From positions 1 through 51,291 of the forward strand of contig NZ_LUHG01000061.1 of the NCBI RefSeq assembly GCF_001623405.1: a DNA stretch of 51,291 bases, given 5' to 3'. This DNA is from Hydrotalea flava (GTDB lineage Bacteria; Bacteroidota; Bacteroidia; Chitinophagales; Chitinophagaceae). Made by a program: the position numbers and the translations under genes. This document shows positions 10,321-19,863 of the stretch, piece after piece. How positions within the stretch are numbered: the stretch's first letter is position 1; every line of letters begins with the position of its first letter. The notes beneath the pieces were generated by a model. The model had not been told where the DNA came from. It did no database searches and saw nothing but the letters and a program-made list of their open reading frames with translations.

Positions 10321-11097
10321 ATGATTGAAATTAGCCACATAAAAAAAACCTTCGGTGATAAAACCATTTTGGAAGACATTAGTGCTACCATGGAGGCCGG
10401 TAAGTGCAACTTAATTATTGGTACCAGCGGAAGCGGTAAAACGGTTTTAACTAAATGCATTGTGGGGTTATTTACACCCGATTCGGGTGATGTTTTATAT
10501 AGTGGCGAAAGTATGCTCACCATGAATAAGCATGAGAAAAAAAATCTTCGACAACAAATTGGTATGCTGTTTCAAGGCTCAGCACTTTTCGATTCAAAAA
10601 CAGTGGAAGAAAATGTACGCTTCCCGCTCGATATGTTCAGTAAACTTTCCATGGCCGAAAAACAAAAACGCGTAAATGAAGTACTGGAACGAGTTAATCT
10701 ATCGGGTTCTAACCAAAAATTTCCGGCTGAACTAAGTGGTGGTATGAAGAAGCGGGTTGGCATAGCCCGGGCCATCGTTCTCAATCCAAAATATTTATTT
10801 TGCGATGAACCTAATTCGGGATTAGATCCGCAAACTTCTTTACTCATTGATAAACTCATTAAAGATATTACACATGAATTTAACACAACCACCATAGTGG
10901 TAACACATGATATGAATAGTGTAATGGAAATTGGCGATCATATTATATACCTGCACAATGGGCGCAAACAATGGGAAGGTAGTAATAAAGACATTATTTT
11001 CAGTAAGGACCAGTTACTGAATAATTTCATTTTTGCATCTGAATTTTTACAGGATGCCAAAGAAATGCGTATGATTGAAGCTGCACAAAAAAAATAG
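10321..11097 (+). CDS. ABC transporter ATP-binding protein, MlaF type
   Basis: A 258-residue ABC ATPase. Walker A GTSGSGKT is at residues 34-41, the signature reads LSGGMKKRVGIARAI, Walker B is YLFCDEPNSGLDP and the H-loop is VVTHDM. The KKR after the signature and the FQGSALFDSKTVEENV Q-loop region are characteristic of the MlaF/Ttg2A/Mkl subfamily, which powers phospholipid transport to or from the outer membrane with an MlaE permease and an MlaD lipid-binding protein. Neither partner is next to it; the upstream gene is lysA. The permease may be elsewhere in the genome. Confidence 0.88.
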   Translation: MIEISHIKKTFGDKTILEDISATMEAGKCNLIIGTSGSGKTVLTKCIVGLFTPDSGDVLYSGESMLTMNKHEKKNLRQQIGMLFQGSALFDSKTVEENVRFPLDMFSKLSMAEKQKRVNEVLERVNLSGSNQKFPAELSGGMKKRVGIARAIVLNPKYLFCDEPNSGLDPQTSLLIDKLIKDITHEFNTTTIVVTHDMNSVMEIGDHIIYLHNGRKQWEGSNKDIIFSKDQLLNNFIFASEFLQDAKEMRMIEAAQKK

Positions 11098-11270
11098 AAC
11101 ACTCATAAGTTCGTTTTGGTTTATTGCCTTGTGCAACTATATTTTATTCCTACCAGTTTTTCAGTAGCATTTAGTTTCTTAACATTTTTTTCCAATATTT
11201 TTTTACCGGTTGAATAAACTTCTTCATCCGCTATTGGTCTGTTATTACACACCATTTAAAAAAACAAAAA

Positions 11271-11630
11271 ATGAAACTCATGAAAAAAACAGTTTTCCTT
11301 TTAACCACCGGTTTATTTTTTACCATTGCAGCAATGGCACAAACCGGAGCTACAGCTACTACCAGCACTACCACACAAAACCCTGCCGTAAAATCAGGTA
11401 TGAAAGACATGCGTCATGATGTACGTGAGTTGAGAAAAGACAAAAGGCAACGGGACGAAGCTTTAGAAAACGGAAATAAAGCAAAAGCAAATGCTTTAGG
11501 GAAAGACATCCGTTCCGATAAAAAAGATATTAATCATGACAGGAAGCAGTTACAGTCCGAAGGCGTAAAACATCCTATTAAACGTGCCGACAGACAAATT
11601 CACAGACAAAACATGGAGCACAAAGGGTAA
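11271..11630 (+). CDS. Small secreted, highly charged hypothetical protein
   Basis: A 119-residue protein with a clear signal peptide (MKKTVFLLTTGLFFTIAAMA, using the second Met at 11280, or three residues longer). The mature part begins with a Thr-rich stretch and is then very rich in Lys, Arg, Asp and His (DMRHDVRELRKDKRQRDEAL), with a helical, repeat-like pattern (DKRQ, DIRSDKKDINHDRKQ). Such small basic periplasmic proteins are common in this family of bacteria; I know no function. It is followed by a strong terminator and appears to be a single-gene unit. Confidence 0.8.
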   Translation: MKLMKKTVFLLTTGLFFTIAAMAQTGATATTSTTTQNPAVKSGMKDMRHDVRELRKDKRQRDEALENGNKAKANALGKDIRSDKKDINHDRKQLQSEGVKHPIKRADRQIHRQNMEHKG

Positions 11631-11657
11631 AATCAGAAGCGTATTTTCGTTGTTCAG

Positions 11658-11695
11658 AACCTGCTCGAATCAGCTGATTTCGACAGGTTTTTTTA
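11658..11695 (+). terminator. Rho-independent terminator
   Basis: AACCTG pairs with CAGGTT and, inside, TCGAA pairs with TTCGA around a TCAGCTGA palindrome; T7 follows. It lies 28 nt after the stop of the small charged protein. Confidence 0.85.
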
Positions 11696-11871
11696 TGCTA
11701 TAGCCGGATTTCCCATCAACTAAACAATACCTCTATTTTAACAATATGCAGGTATTTTCTCAATTAATTTTGCGTTTTGAAACCGTCATCAACAAACGTA
11801 TTCGTATCTTTATGCCGCATTCACGGTATATAGATTGTTACTTTTCAAAACAAGTTAAATCACTATAAAAA

Positions 11872-12372
11872 ATGAAGCACATATTCATCGCTTGCGCCAT
11901 CATTTGTTTGCTTCCCTTCCTCACAACTGCACAAACAAATAACGACAGTTTACCGCCTTATTTAAAAAATCCAACCATCCCTTCCTTTCAAATTTTAAGT
12001 ACAGACAGTACCTGGTTTACCAATCGCTTCCTTCCTAAAAACATTCCGGTTGCCATTATTTACTTCAGCCCCGATTGTGGTCATTGCCAATATGAGGCAA
12101 AAGAACTCAACAAAAAAATGGATAGTCTTTCTAACATATTTTTTGTTTGGGTTAGCTACCATCCTTTTGATGATATTAAAAAATTTTATTTTGATTATGG
12201 CCTGAGTAAATATAAAAATGTGGTTGCAGGAAGAGATCCCCAATATTTTATACCCGCATTTTATAAAGTAGAATTTACCCCTTTTATTGCCTTATATAAT
12301 AAGCATGGTAAGTTTGTAAAAGAATTCAGACAGGGCGCTTCACCTCAGGAAATAATGGAAGCATTACAATAA
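11872..12372 (+). CDS. Secreted thioredoxin-like (TlpA/AhpC-TSA) protein
   Basis: A 166-residue protein: signal peptide MKHIFIACAIICLLPFLTTA, then a thioredoxin fold. The redox motif is C69-GH-C72 in YFSPDCGHC and the cis-proline is in VEFTPFIALYN near residue 137. It is expected in the periplasm as a thiol:disulfide oxidoreductase; the CGHC active site is more like PDI or DsbA (CPHC) than cytoplasmic thioredoxin (CGPC). The partner protein is not identifiable from the neighbours. Confidence 0.88.
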   Translation: MKHIFIACAIICLLPFLTTAQTNNDSLPPYLKNPTIPSFQILSTDSTWFTNRFLPKNIPVAIIYFSPDCGHCQYEAKELNKKMDSLSNIFFVWVSYHPFDDIKKFYFDYGLSKYKNVVAGRDPQYFIPAFYKVEFTPFIALYNKHGKFVKEFRQGASPQEIMEALQ

Positions 12373-12468
12373 AAATTTTGAAAGCTTACCTTAAAATAAT
12401 AGCTATCCCATTTGGATAATCATAGGTTTTTAAAATAAATTTATTCACTAATTATTAAATATGTTTTT

Positions 12469-13398
12469 ATGAAAATTACCGTTGTAGGTGCAGGTGCCGT
12501 TGGTGCAACATGTGCCGATAATATTGCCAGAAAAGAACTTTGCCATGAACTGGTTTTATTAGACATTAAGGAAGGCATTGCCGAAGGAAAAGCACAAGAC
12601 ATGATGCAAACTGCAGCTTTACTGGGTTTTGATACCCGCATTAGCGGCAGCACCAATGATTATTCAAAAACTGCCCATTCGGATGTGGTGGTAATTACTT
12701 CAGGTTTACCGCGTAAACCCGGTATGACAAGAGAAGAATTGATTGGTGTAAATGCAGGCATTGTAAAAGGTGTTGCAGAAAACATCTTAAAATATTCACC
12801 CAATACAATTTTCATCATCATATCCAACCCAATGGATACCATGACTTATTTAACATTGCAGGCTACCGGATTACCTAAACACCGCGTAATTGGAATGGGC
12901 GGCGCATTAGACAGCTCCCGTTTCCGTTATCAGTTAAGCCAGCACTTAGGCTGCAGCCCTGCCGATTTAAATGCAGTGGTAGTGGGCGGACACGGTGACA
13001 CCACTATGATTCCATTGATTCGTTTAGCAACCTGGAACAGTATACCTGTTACCAAATTTTTATCTGCCGAACAGCAACAACAAATTATTAATGATACGAT
13101 GGTGGGCGGTGCTACATTAACCAAATTAATTGGTACATCGGCCTGGTATGCACCCGGCGCTGCCTGTTCAGCAATGGTAGAGAGCATTGTACGTGATGAG
13201 AAAAAATTAATTACCAGTTGTGTTTATTTAGATGGCGAATATGGCCAAAAAGATATTTGCATGGGCGTACCCGTAATCATTGGAAAAAATGGCTGGGAAA
13301 AAATTCTGGATTTTGAATTAAATGAAGATGAAAAAGCAGCATTTGCAAAAAGTGCCGCCGCTGTTAGAAGCATGAATGATGTGCTGAAAACATTGTAA
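12469..13398 (+). CDS. mdh: Malate dehydrogenase
   Basis: A 309-residue NAD-dependent dehydrogenase of the LDH-like MDH type, interconverting malate and oxaloacetate in the citric-acid cycle. The NAD fold is VVGAGAVGAT with Asp32 at the end of strand 2 (NAD over NADP). Substrate arginines are Arg82 and Arg88 in LPRKPGMTREEL and Arg151; catalytic His175 is in GGHGDTTMIP. Arg82 marks malate rather than lactate specificity. The gene has its own terminator and converges on the minus-strand glycosyltransferase. Confidence 0.96.
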   Translation: MKITVVGAGAVGATCADNIARKELCHELVLLDIKEGIAEGKAQDMMQTAALLGFDTRISGSTNDYSKTAHSDVVVITSGLPRKPGMTREELIGVNAGIVKGVAENILKYSPNTIFIIISNPMDTMTYLTLQATGLPKHRVIGMGGALDSSRFRYQLSQHLGCSPADLNAVVVGGHGDTTMIPLIRLATWNSIPVTKFLSAEQQQQIINDTMVGGATLTKLIGTSAWYAPGAACSAMVESIVRDEKKLITSCVYLDGEYGQKDICMGVPVIIGKNGWEKILDFELNEDEKAAFAKSAAAVRSMNDVLKTL

Positions 13399-13420
13399 TG
13401 ATCAATATACCTTCGTAATG

Positions 13421-13452
13421 AGCCCTGTTTTAATAGCAGGGCTTATTTTTTT
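13421..13452 (+). terminator. Rho-independent terminator of mdh
   Basis: AGCCCTG (13421-13427) and CAGGGCT (13437-13443) form a stem with a 9-nt loop, followed by TATTTTTTT. It overlaps the stop codon of the convergent glycosyltransferase gene; the opposite orientation has no T tract. Confidence 0.85.
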
Positions 13453-14453
13453 GTAACCATTGCCAACGCATCCTTTGCTATTTGATCCACATCCTGCCAT
13501 TGCATACAATGAAAATGCATTTTAGGGCAGGTTGTAGTACCGTAATTTGAACAGGGCTGACAAGTTAAATTTGGTACCACATAGTTATGGTACAATTGAT
13601 GCAATGCTTCATTTACGTAACCGGTTCCGTAATAAGGTTCCACATCCAACGCTGGCGAAGTGCCACCCCAAATGGCCAATACTTTTTTTTGAAATGCACA
13701 GGCAATATATTGCAAACCGGTATCATGCGAAATCACCAGATTGGAATGGCGAACAATATCGGCAGATTCATGTAAAGAGAATTTTCCACAGGCATTATAA
13801 ACTTTAATATCATCAACAGTAGCTATGGCCGCACCCATCGTAGCATCTTCTTTTCCCCCTACCAATACAATGGGGTAGTTGATAGCAGCACACAAATCTT
13901 GCAGTTTTTCCAAAGGCAACTTCTTAGTAAAATACGATGCCCCAATTACAATGGCAATATAACCGGCACTATGCGATACCGGTAAATCGCCTGGCTTTAG
14001 TGTTGCATGCAATGGTATAAAATAATCTAATCCCCCCCCATCATCAGTAACCCCCAAAGGTGCTAAAGCATCTAAACAACGTAGTGATATGTGCCTACCC
14101 GGCATTAAGTTGATGTGAAATCGGGTTAGTAAAAATTTTTGTACACTCAGTTTTCGATAAGCCAATACTTTGGTACGCAAAGCCCAACGGATTTTATAAG
14201 AACGAAAGTTTTTATGAAAGTCAATTACATAATCAAACTGCTCAGCTTTCAAAGTTTTGATTAGGGCAGATAAATTGCCATTGTAATAATGAAATTGATC
14301 GATGTATGGATTGGCTTCTGTAACCGCTTTAAACTGAAGTTTACTCAAAAAATGAATTTCAACATTGGGTAGTTGTTGCTTCAGACAACGTATAGCCGGC
14401 GTGGTTAATACAATATCTCCAATTGAAGAAAAACGAATCACCAACAACTTCAT
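13443..14453 (-). CDS. Glycosyltransferase family 9 (heptosyltransferase-like)
   Basis: A 336-residue GT-B glycosyltransferase. The N-terminus MKLLVIRFSSIGDIVLTTPA followed by IRCLK and the C-terminal domain motif ISHDTGLQYIACAF with VLAIWGGTSP are the hallmarks of family 9, which transfers heptose or related sugars to the lipopolysaccharide core at the inner face of the inner membrane. The acceptor and donor cannot be told from sequence. A C-terminal cluster of Cys (LTCQPCSNYGTTTCPK...C) is frequent in Bacteroidota members. Confidence 0.9.
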   Translation of the reverse strand: MKLLVIRFSSIGDIVLTTPAIRCLKQQLPNVEIHFLSKLQFKAVTEANPYIDQFHYYNGNLSALIKTLKAEQFDYVIDFHKNFRSYKIRWALRTKVLAYRKLSVQKFLLTRFHINLMPGRHISLRCLDALAPLGVTDDGGGLDYFIPLHATLKPGDLPVSHSAGYIAIVIGASYFTKKLPLEKLQDLCAAINYPIVLVGGKEDATMGAAIATVDDIKVYNACGKFSLHESADIVRHSNLVISHDTGLQYIACAFQKKVLAIWGGTSPALDVEPYYGTGYVNEALHQLYHNYVVPNLTCQPCSNYGTTTCPKMHFHCMQWQDVDQIAKDALAMVTKK

Positions 14454-14562
14454 ACAAAGTTTTTAGAAATCAATAATGTTACAGGCCACCTGTTTTCAAT
14501 CGCCCATCAGTTGTAACGATACTGTATTGACGGAAGATATACTTTATCAGGCAATTGCCCGG

Positions 14563-15798
14563 CTATGGCAATACCTCATCCACTTCTACATAATTCAAAT
14601 CTTTATGAAAAGTTTCTTCAGTATACCAGGCAGCCAATACAGCAATAAGCATTACAACAATTCCTGTTATCCAGGCACTTTTTAAATAATCGGTATATGA
14701 TTGTAATCCTGTAAATAGCAAAGAAACCAATACCAATGAACCTCTTACCATATTGGGTACCGTTGTTGCTACAGTTGCACGAATATTGGTACCAAACTGT
14801 TCTGCTGCCATGGTTACAAAAATAGCCCAGAAGCCCGTTCCGAAACCTAAAATAGCAGCTACCAGATACAGCATATTTACCGATTGCCCATGCAGATTAA
14901 AAAACCATACAATTGAAATGGCCGTAATACCATAAAAAATAAACACCGCTTTTTTTCTGCTTTGTAATGCCTGGCTTAAAAAGCCTACCAGTACATCTCC
15001 AATTGAAATGGCCACATACGCATACATTACTGCTTTACCCGGATCTACAGTACCCTGAATTTGCATGTGCGCTCCAAACTCTTTTGAAAAGCTAATAAGT
15101 ATACCAATCACATACCAGGTGGGTAATCCTATTAAAATAGCCTTCATGTATTTTAGAAAATATTTTCGTTTCAAGAACAACATAAAAAAATCGCCCTTGC
15201 GTACATTTTTATGTTGCAGTGATTGAAACATACCCGACTCTAAAACACCCACCCGCAATAACAATAATAACAGACCCAAACCGCCGCCAATAAAATAACA
15301 GGTACGCCATTCAAACATTTCTTTAATAAAAAATGCAAATACAGCACCGGTTAAACCAATGCCTGCAACCATTGATGTGCCTATCCCTCTTTTTTCTTTA
15401 GGCAACAATTCACTTACTAATGTTATACCTGCTCCCAATTCACCGGCCAAACCAATACCGGAAATAAAGCGCACCAATGCATATTGGTGTACCGTTTGTA
15501 CAAATCCGTTGGCAATATTTCCAATAGAATATAATATGATGGAAGCAAATAAAACTTTAAGTCTTCCTTTTTTATCGCCCAAAACACCCCATAATATGCC
15601 GCCCAGTAACAGCCCAATCATTTGTATGTTTAAGATAAACAACCCATCGCCTGCAATCTGAGCATCGGTTAAGCCCAATGATTTTAAAGAAGGAACACGT
15701 ATAATGCTAAATAAGAGCAAATCATAAATATCTACAAAATAACCTAATGCGCCTATAATAACGGGTAATGACAGGATGCCATATTGCTTTTGATTCAT
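14563..15798 (-). CDS. MFS transporter
   Basis: A 411-residue major facilitator with about twelve hydrophobic segments. The loop 2-3 signature appears as GVLGDKKGRLKVL, and helix 1 reads ALGYFVDIYDLLLFS, a pattern of the metabolite:H+ symporter branch (sialate, shikimate, aromatic-acid type). A second MFS-like loop is GDVLVGFLSQALQSRKK. The substrate is unknown. The gene lies between the glycosyltransferase and dedA on the same strand but with ~110-nt gaps on both sides. Confidence 0.88.
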   Translation of the reverse strand: MNQKQYGILSLPVIIGALGYFVDIYDLLLFSIIRVPSLKSLGLTDAQIAGDGLFILNIQMIGLLLGGILWGVLGDKKGRLKVLFASIILYSIGNIANGFVQTVHQYALVRFISGIGLAGELGAGITLVSELLPKEKRGIGTSMVAGIGLTGAVFAFFIKEMFEWRTCYFIGGGLGLLLLLLRVGVLESGMFQSLQHKNVRKGDFFMLFLKRKYFLKYMKAILIGLPTWYVIGILISFSKEFGAHMQIQGTVDPGKAVMYAYVAISIGDVLVGFLSQALQSRKKAVFIFYGITAISIVWFFNLHGQSVNMLYLVAAILGFGTGFWAIFVTMAAEQFGTNIRATVATTVPNMVRGSLVLVSLLFTGLQSYTDYLKSAWITGIVVMLIAVLAAWYTEETFHKDLNYVEVDEVLP

Positions 15799-15909
15799 AC
15801 CGATTGTTTCAATCTAATTTTTAAAGGCATGAATATAAATAAAATGGAGAAAGGTTGATGCAAAACGAATAAAAGAAGCTGTAAAAATATCCTGAACAGC
15901 AAGTTTTAG

Positions 15910-16575
15910 CTATTGCTTTCTTCGTTTACCCAAAAACAATTTAATTAATACTGGTGCAGTGGTTACCAAAACAATAGCCAGCACAATAATTTCTAAATGT
16001 TTTTTAATATCGAAATGATAAGTTTCAATAAAAAATTTGTCTAAGTAATGCCCTCCTGCCACCATTGCAATTACCCAGGCTACACATCCTACAATATTAA
16101 AGAAGGTAAATTTTTTATGATCCATGGCCACAATGCCCGCTACAATAGGTGCAAATGTTCTTACAATTGGAATAAATCGGGCAAATATAATGGCACCGCC
16201 GCCATGCTTTTCATAAAAATCGTGTGCCTGTTGTAAATAATGTTGTTTAAAAATAAAATTATCTTTCCAATGATACATGGCCGGCCCCACTTTTCTACCA
16301 AACCAATAACCAGCCGCATTGCCCAAAATGCCTGCCAGCGAAATCAATACAATCAACAAAACCAAATTAATAAAGCTGCTATTCGATTGGATAAAAGATG
16401 CCATTAGCATATTACTGTAAATACCTGCAACAAATAATAAACTATCGCCTGGTAAAAAAAATCCCACAAATAATCCTGTTTCGGCAAATACAATAAACAG
16501 CAGTACCCAAAGGCCGCCGTGTTCAATATAAAACTGTGGTTGTAATAGCTGGTGCCATTCAAAAAATAGTAACAT
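15910..16575 (-). CDS. DedA family membrane protein
   Basis: A 221-residue protein of the DedA/SNARE-associated (VTT) family. Diagnostic stretches are FVGFFLPGDSLLFVAGIYSN and FARFIPIVRTFAPIVAG, with NAAGYWFGRKVG between them. Family members act as lipid scramblases or proton-dependent flippases in the inner membrane and recycle lipid carriers such as undecaprenyl phosphate or phosphatidylethanolamine. Five or six hydrophobic segments; the tail ends KLFLGKRRKQ. It is 25 nt after the symporter gene, which suggests co-transcription. Confidence 0.92.
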   Translation of the reverse strand: MLLFFEWHQLLQPQFYIEHGGLWVLLFIVFAETGLFVGFFLPGDSLLFVAGIYSNMLMASFIQSNSSFINLVLLIVLISLAGILGNAAGYWFGRKVGPAMYHWKDNFIFKQHYLQQAHDFYEKHGGGAIIFARFIPIVRTFAPIVAGIVAMDHKKFTFFNIVGCVAWVIAMVAGGHYLDKFFIETYHFDIKKHLEIIVLAIVLVTTAPVLIKLFLGKRRKQ

Positions 16576-16600
16576 ATTAATTAATTATAATGAATATATT

Positions 16601-17845
16601 TTATGATGCTTTTTCGAATTCTAAAGCCCCTTCCCATTTACTTACTACAGATGTAGCTAAAGCATTACCCAGCACATTGGTAGCTGTTCTAAACATATCG
16701 CAAAAATGATCGATTGGCAATATTAAGGCAATCCCCTCAGGTGGAATGTTAAACATGGCACAAGTTGCCGTAACCACTACCAAAGAAGCACGAGGCACAC
16801 CGGCAATACCTTTACTGGTTAACATTAAAACAATTAACATGGTGAGTTGGGTGCCAATATCTAAATGAATACCATAGGCCTGTGCAATGGCTAAACTGGC
16901 AAAAGTCATGTACATCATACTTCCGTCTAAATTGAAGGAATAGCCCAGGGGCAGAATAAATGCAACAATTTTATTGTTACAACCAAAGCGTTCGAGTTCC
17001 TCTGTTAATTTGGGAAAAACTGCCTCGCTGCTGGTGGTACTAAAAGCAATAATGAGTGGTTGAACAATTCTGCGTACCAAAGCAGGCAATCGGTTTTTTA
17101 AAATCATAGCCCCTACTATTAATAACAATGCCCACAACAAAAAAATACCCAACATAAAATACAAGAGATACAAACTGTAAAACTTAAACACTTCTAACCC
17201 ATTGGTGGCAATAACCGCGGCAATAGCACCAAATACACCCAATGGTGCAAATCCCATTACATAACCTACCATTTTTAAAATTACCTGCGCTACCGCATCC
17301 AATGCTTTAATAATAATTTTTCCGGTATTACCCAAAACAGCAGTTGCTATACCAAAGAAAACAGAAAAAATTACAATTTGTAAAATTTCATTGGTAGCCA
17401 TGGCCTCAATAATACTTTTAGGAAAAACATGGCTCACAAAAGTATCTAAAGAAAAAGATTGTGTTTTACCCAATAAATCTTTGGCACCGCCGGTATCAGC
17501 TGTCGTTAAATGTATACCGGTACCGGGTTTAAAAATATTAACCAGTAAAAGCCCCAATAATAAACTGGTAAAAGATGCTGAGATAAACCAAAGCAATGCT
17601 TTACCACCCACCCTTCCAACCGTTTTTAAATCACCCAATTTGGCAATACCCACTACAAGTGTACTGAATACAAGCGGGGCAATAATCATTTGCACCAATC
17701 GCAGAAATATGGTGGTTAATAAATTGGCTTTTGGCGCAAAAGCAGCAATAAAGGTTGGGGATGAATTTTCATGTACCAGATAACCAACGCCAACACCCAG
17801 CAGCATCGCTATTAAAATATAGAGGGTTAATCTGTTTTGCTTCAT
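16601..17845 (-). CDS. Dicarboxylate/amino acid:cation symporter (DAACS)
   Basis: A 414-residue GltP/DctA-type transporter. It shows the Ser-rich re-entrant loop (FSTTSSEAVFPKL), the NLDGSMMYMTFA motif of helix 7 that binds Na+ and substrate, and the second loop LTSKGIAGVPRAS. The IDHFCDMFRTATNVLGNA segment of helix 8 contains the conserved Asp and the substrate-binding Arg/Thr/Asn positions. Expected substrate is glutamate, aspartate or a C4-dicarboxylate, with Na+ or H+. Likely co-transcribed with dedA. Confidence 0.93.
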   Translation of the reverse strand: MKQNRLTLYILIAMLLGVGVGYLVHENSSPTFIAAFAPKANLLTTIFLRLVQMIIAPLVFSTLVVGIAKLGDLKTVGRVGGKALLWFISASFTSLLLGLLLVNIFKPGTGIHLTTADTGGAKDLLGKTQSFSLDTFVSHVFPKSIIEAMATNEILQIVIFSVFFGIATAVLGNTGKIIIKALDAVAQVILKMVGYVMGFAPLGVFGAIAAVIATNGLEVFKFYSLYLLYFMLGIFLLWALLLIVGAMILKNRLPALVRRIVQPLIIAFSTTSSEAVFPKLTEELERFGCNNKIVAFILPLGYSFNLDGSMMYMTFASLAIAQAYGIHLDIGTQLTMLIVLMLTSKGIAGVPRASLVVVTATCAMFNIPPEGIALILPIDHFCDMFRTATNVLGNALATSVVSKWEGALEFEKAS

Positions 17846-18153
17846 ATGGTGTTTCTGTTTAAGTAGCGCATGTAGCCAGAATATTGCATTGTTTTATCAA
17901 TATAATTGCAGGCTTTTCAAAACGGGTTATAAAAAGCGGCAATATAGGTATAAAGCTCGTATAATGAATACCCCTACAGATTGTTTAGCAAAAGAAACAC
18001 TTGTATTACAGAACAGTATTTGCATACAATTTTTAATGCGCCTGTTTCAAAAAAATCAATTATTCCGGGCTGTTTCATAAAGTTTTACCTGCTGTAATGA
18101 ATTAAATTCCTATTTTTCCAATTCTAAAATTGTAAAACCTAATCAACTGTACC
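17846..18153. other. Divergent intergenic region, 308 bp
   Basis: Contains the 5' regions of the minus-strand symporter and the plus-strand permease. An open frame at 17889-18080 has no signal, motif or ribosome site and looks spurious. No clear hairpin or consensus promoter was found. Confidence 0.5.
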
Positions 18154-19638
18154 ATGAGTTTATTTAGAAAAAAATCAATTGAAGGCATTATGAAGCAAGC
18201 TTCCGATAGTGAATCGGGTTTAAAAAGAACCCTGGGAGCCGGAAACCTGATAGCCTTAGGTATTGGTGCCATTATTGGCGCAGGATTATTTGTAAGAACT
18301 GCCGCTGCCGCTGCCGAAGCCGCAGGCCCGGGCGTTACATTATCATTTGTTGTAGCTGCTGTTGGCTGTGCTTTTGCCGGCTTATGTTATGCTGAATTTG
18401 CTTCTATGATACCCATTGCGGGTAGTGCTTATGCCTATTCTTATCTTACAATGGGTGAATTAATTGCCTGGATTATTGGCTGGGCATTGATTATGGAATA
18501 TGCATTGGGTGCTGCTACCGTTTCTATTGCCTGGAGCGAATACCTGAATAATTTGTTGGGAGGGCAAATTCCATATGAATGGTGCCACTCGCCCTTCGAA
18601 ACTTCTATGAACGGTGTTCGGGGCATCATCAATTTGCCGGCTTTAGTGATATTGCTTGCATTAACCTTATTATTGATTCGTGGTATGCAGGAATCTGCCA
18701 CTGTGAATATGATTATTGTATTTATAAAAGTTGCCATTGTAATTGCCTTTATTGCCATTGGCTGGCATTTTATTAAGCCCGAAAATCATACCCCTTACCT
18801 GATACCCGCCGATGCCCCCGGCCATAGTGGTTATTTTAAACATGGATGGGGTGGCGTTTTAGGTGGTGCTGCCATTGTGTTTTTTGCCTTTATTGGCTTT
18901 GATGCTGTGAGTACTGCTGCACAGGAAGCTAAAAACCCGAAAAGAGATATGCCTATTGGCATTTTGGGATCATTGGTGGTATGTACCATTCTCTATATTT
19001 TATTTGGTCATGTGTTAACCGGTGTGGCCAATTGGAGTGAATTTGCAAAAGCCGGAAAAGAAGCTTCCGTTGCCTATGCCATTCAACATTATATGACAGG
19101 CTATAGCTGGCTGGCTACCGCAGTAACGGTAGCAATTTTAGCCGGTTTCTCTTCTGTTATTCTCGTAATGTTAATGGGGCAAAGCCGTATTTTTTATACC
19201 ATGAGTAATGACGGATTAATCCCAAAAGCCTTTGGCGATTTACACCCCCAATACAAAACTCCTTATAAAGCCAACTGGATATTATTTATTTTTGTTGGTC
19301 TTTTTGCTGCATTTGTTCCGGGTAGTGTAGCCGGCGATTTAACTTCGTTTGGTACCTTATTTGCCTTTTTATTGGTAAGCCTGGGGGTTTGGATTTTACG
19401 CATAAAATCACCACAAATTCATCGTCCTTTCAAAACGCCATTGGTGCCATTGGTGCCTATTTTGGGATTTGTTATTTGTTTGGGGATGATAGTAGCTTTA
19501 GATCCCGAAACCTTAAAAGTTGCGTTTGCCTGGATGGCACTGGGTATTATTGTATACTTTGCTTATAGCCGCAAACACAGCAAACTCAATACACCCGGAG
19601 ATATTTTACCCAAAGCAACCGATTTTGAAAAAGAGTAA
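18154..19638 (+). CDS. APC family (cationic) amino acid permease
   Basis: A 494-residue amino-acid/polyamine/organocation transporter. The helix 1 motif ALGIGAIIGAGLFVRTA and the helix 6 motif FFAFIGFDAVSTAAQEAKNP are those of the cationic-amino-acid-transporter (CAT, YfnA-like) branch, as is the N-terminal LFRKKSIEGIMKQ leader. About 12-13 membrane segments. The substrate (arginine, lysine or another amino acid) is not determinable. Stand-alone gene ended by a strong terminator. Confidence 0.93.
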   Translation: MSLFRKKSIEGIMKQASDSESGLKRTLGAGNLIALGIGAIIGAGLFVRTAAAAAEAAGPGVTLSFVVAAVGCAFAGLCYAEFASMIPIAGSAYAYSYLTMGELIAWIIGWALIMEYALGAATVSIAWSEYLNNLLGGQIPYEWCHSPFETSMNGVRGIINLPALVILLALTLLLIRGMQESATVNMIIVFIKVAIVIAFIAIGWHFIKPENHTPYLIPADAPGHSGYFKHGWGGVLGGAAIVFFAFIGFDAVSTAAQEAKNPKRDMPIGILGSLVVCTILYILFGHVLTGVANWSEFAKAGKEASVAYAIQHYMTGYSWLATAVTVAILAGFSSVILVMLMGQSRIFYTMSNDGLIPKAFGDLHPQYKTPYKANWILFIFVGLFAAFVPGSVAGDLTSFGTLFAFLLVSLGVWILRIKSPQIHRPFKTPLVPLVPILGFVICLGMIVALDPETLKVAFAWMALGIIVYFAYSRKHSKLNTPGDILPKATDFEKE

Positions 19639-19654
19639 ACACCTTATACCATTC

Positions 19655-19678
19655 AACCCCGATTCGTCGGGGTTTTTT
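19655..19678 (+). terminator. Rho-independent terminator
   Basis: AACCCCGA and TCGGGGTT form a perfect 8-bp stem capped by a stable TTCG tetraloop and followed by T4 (T6 counting the two paired T), 16 nt after the permease stop. Confidence 0.9.
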
Positions 19679-19863
19679 GTTGTACCACTGTTTACTGCTA
19701 AATTTGCCAACAATTTTTTTGTAGCCGGCTGTTTGTACGCATGGCATCACCTGTTGTGTCACTCACTTCAACGTTCCTGCAAAAAGGAGCTTTGTTACGT
19801 TCAATGAACAACCTGCCATACTATAAACAAGCCAACAATTAGTTATTATATATAAATATTATT

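Noticed and set aside
14540-14562. GGCAATTGCC palindrome after the MFS gene as terminator
   Set aside because: No T tract follows on the minus strand and no loop is possible.
17889-18080. 63-residue open frame between the symporter and permease genes
   Set aside because: No signal, motif or ribosome site; composition like random AT-rich DNA in a promoter region.
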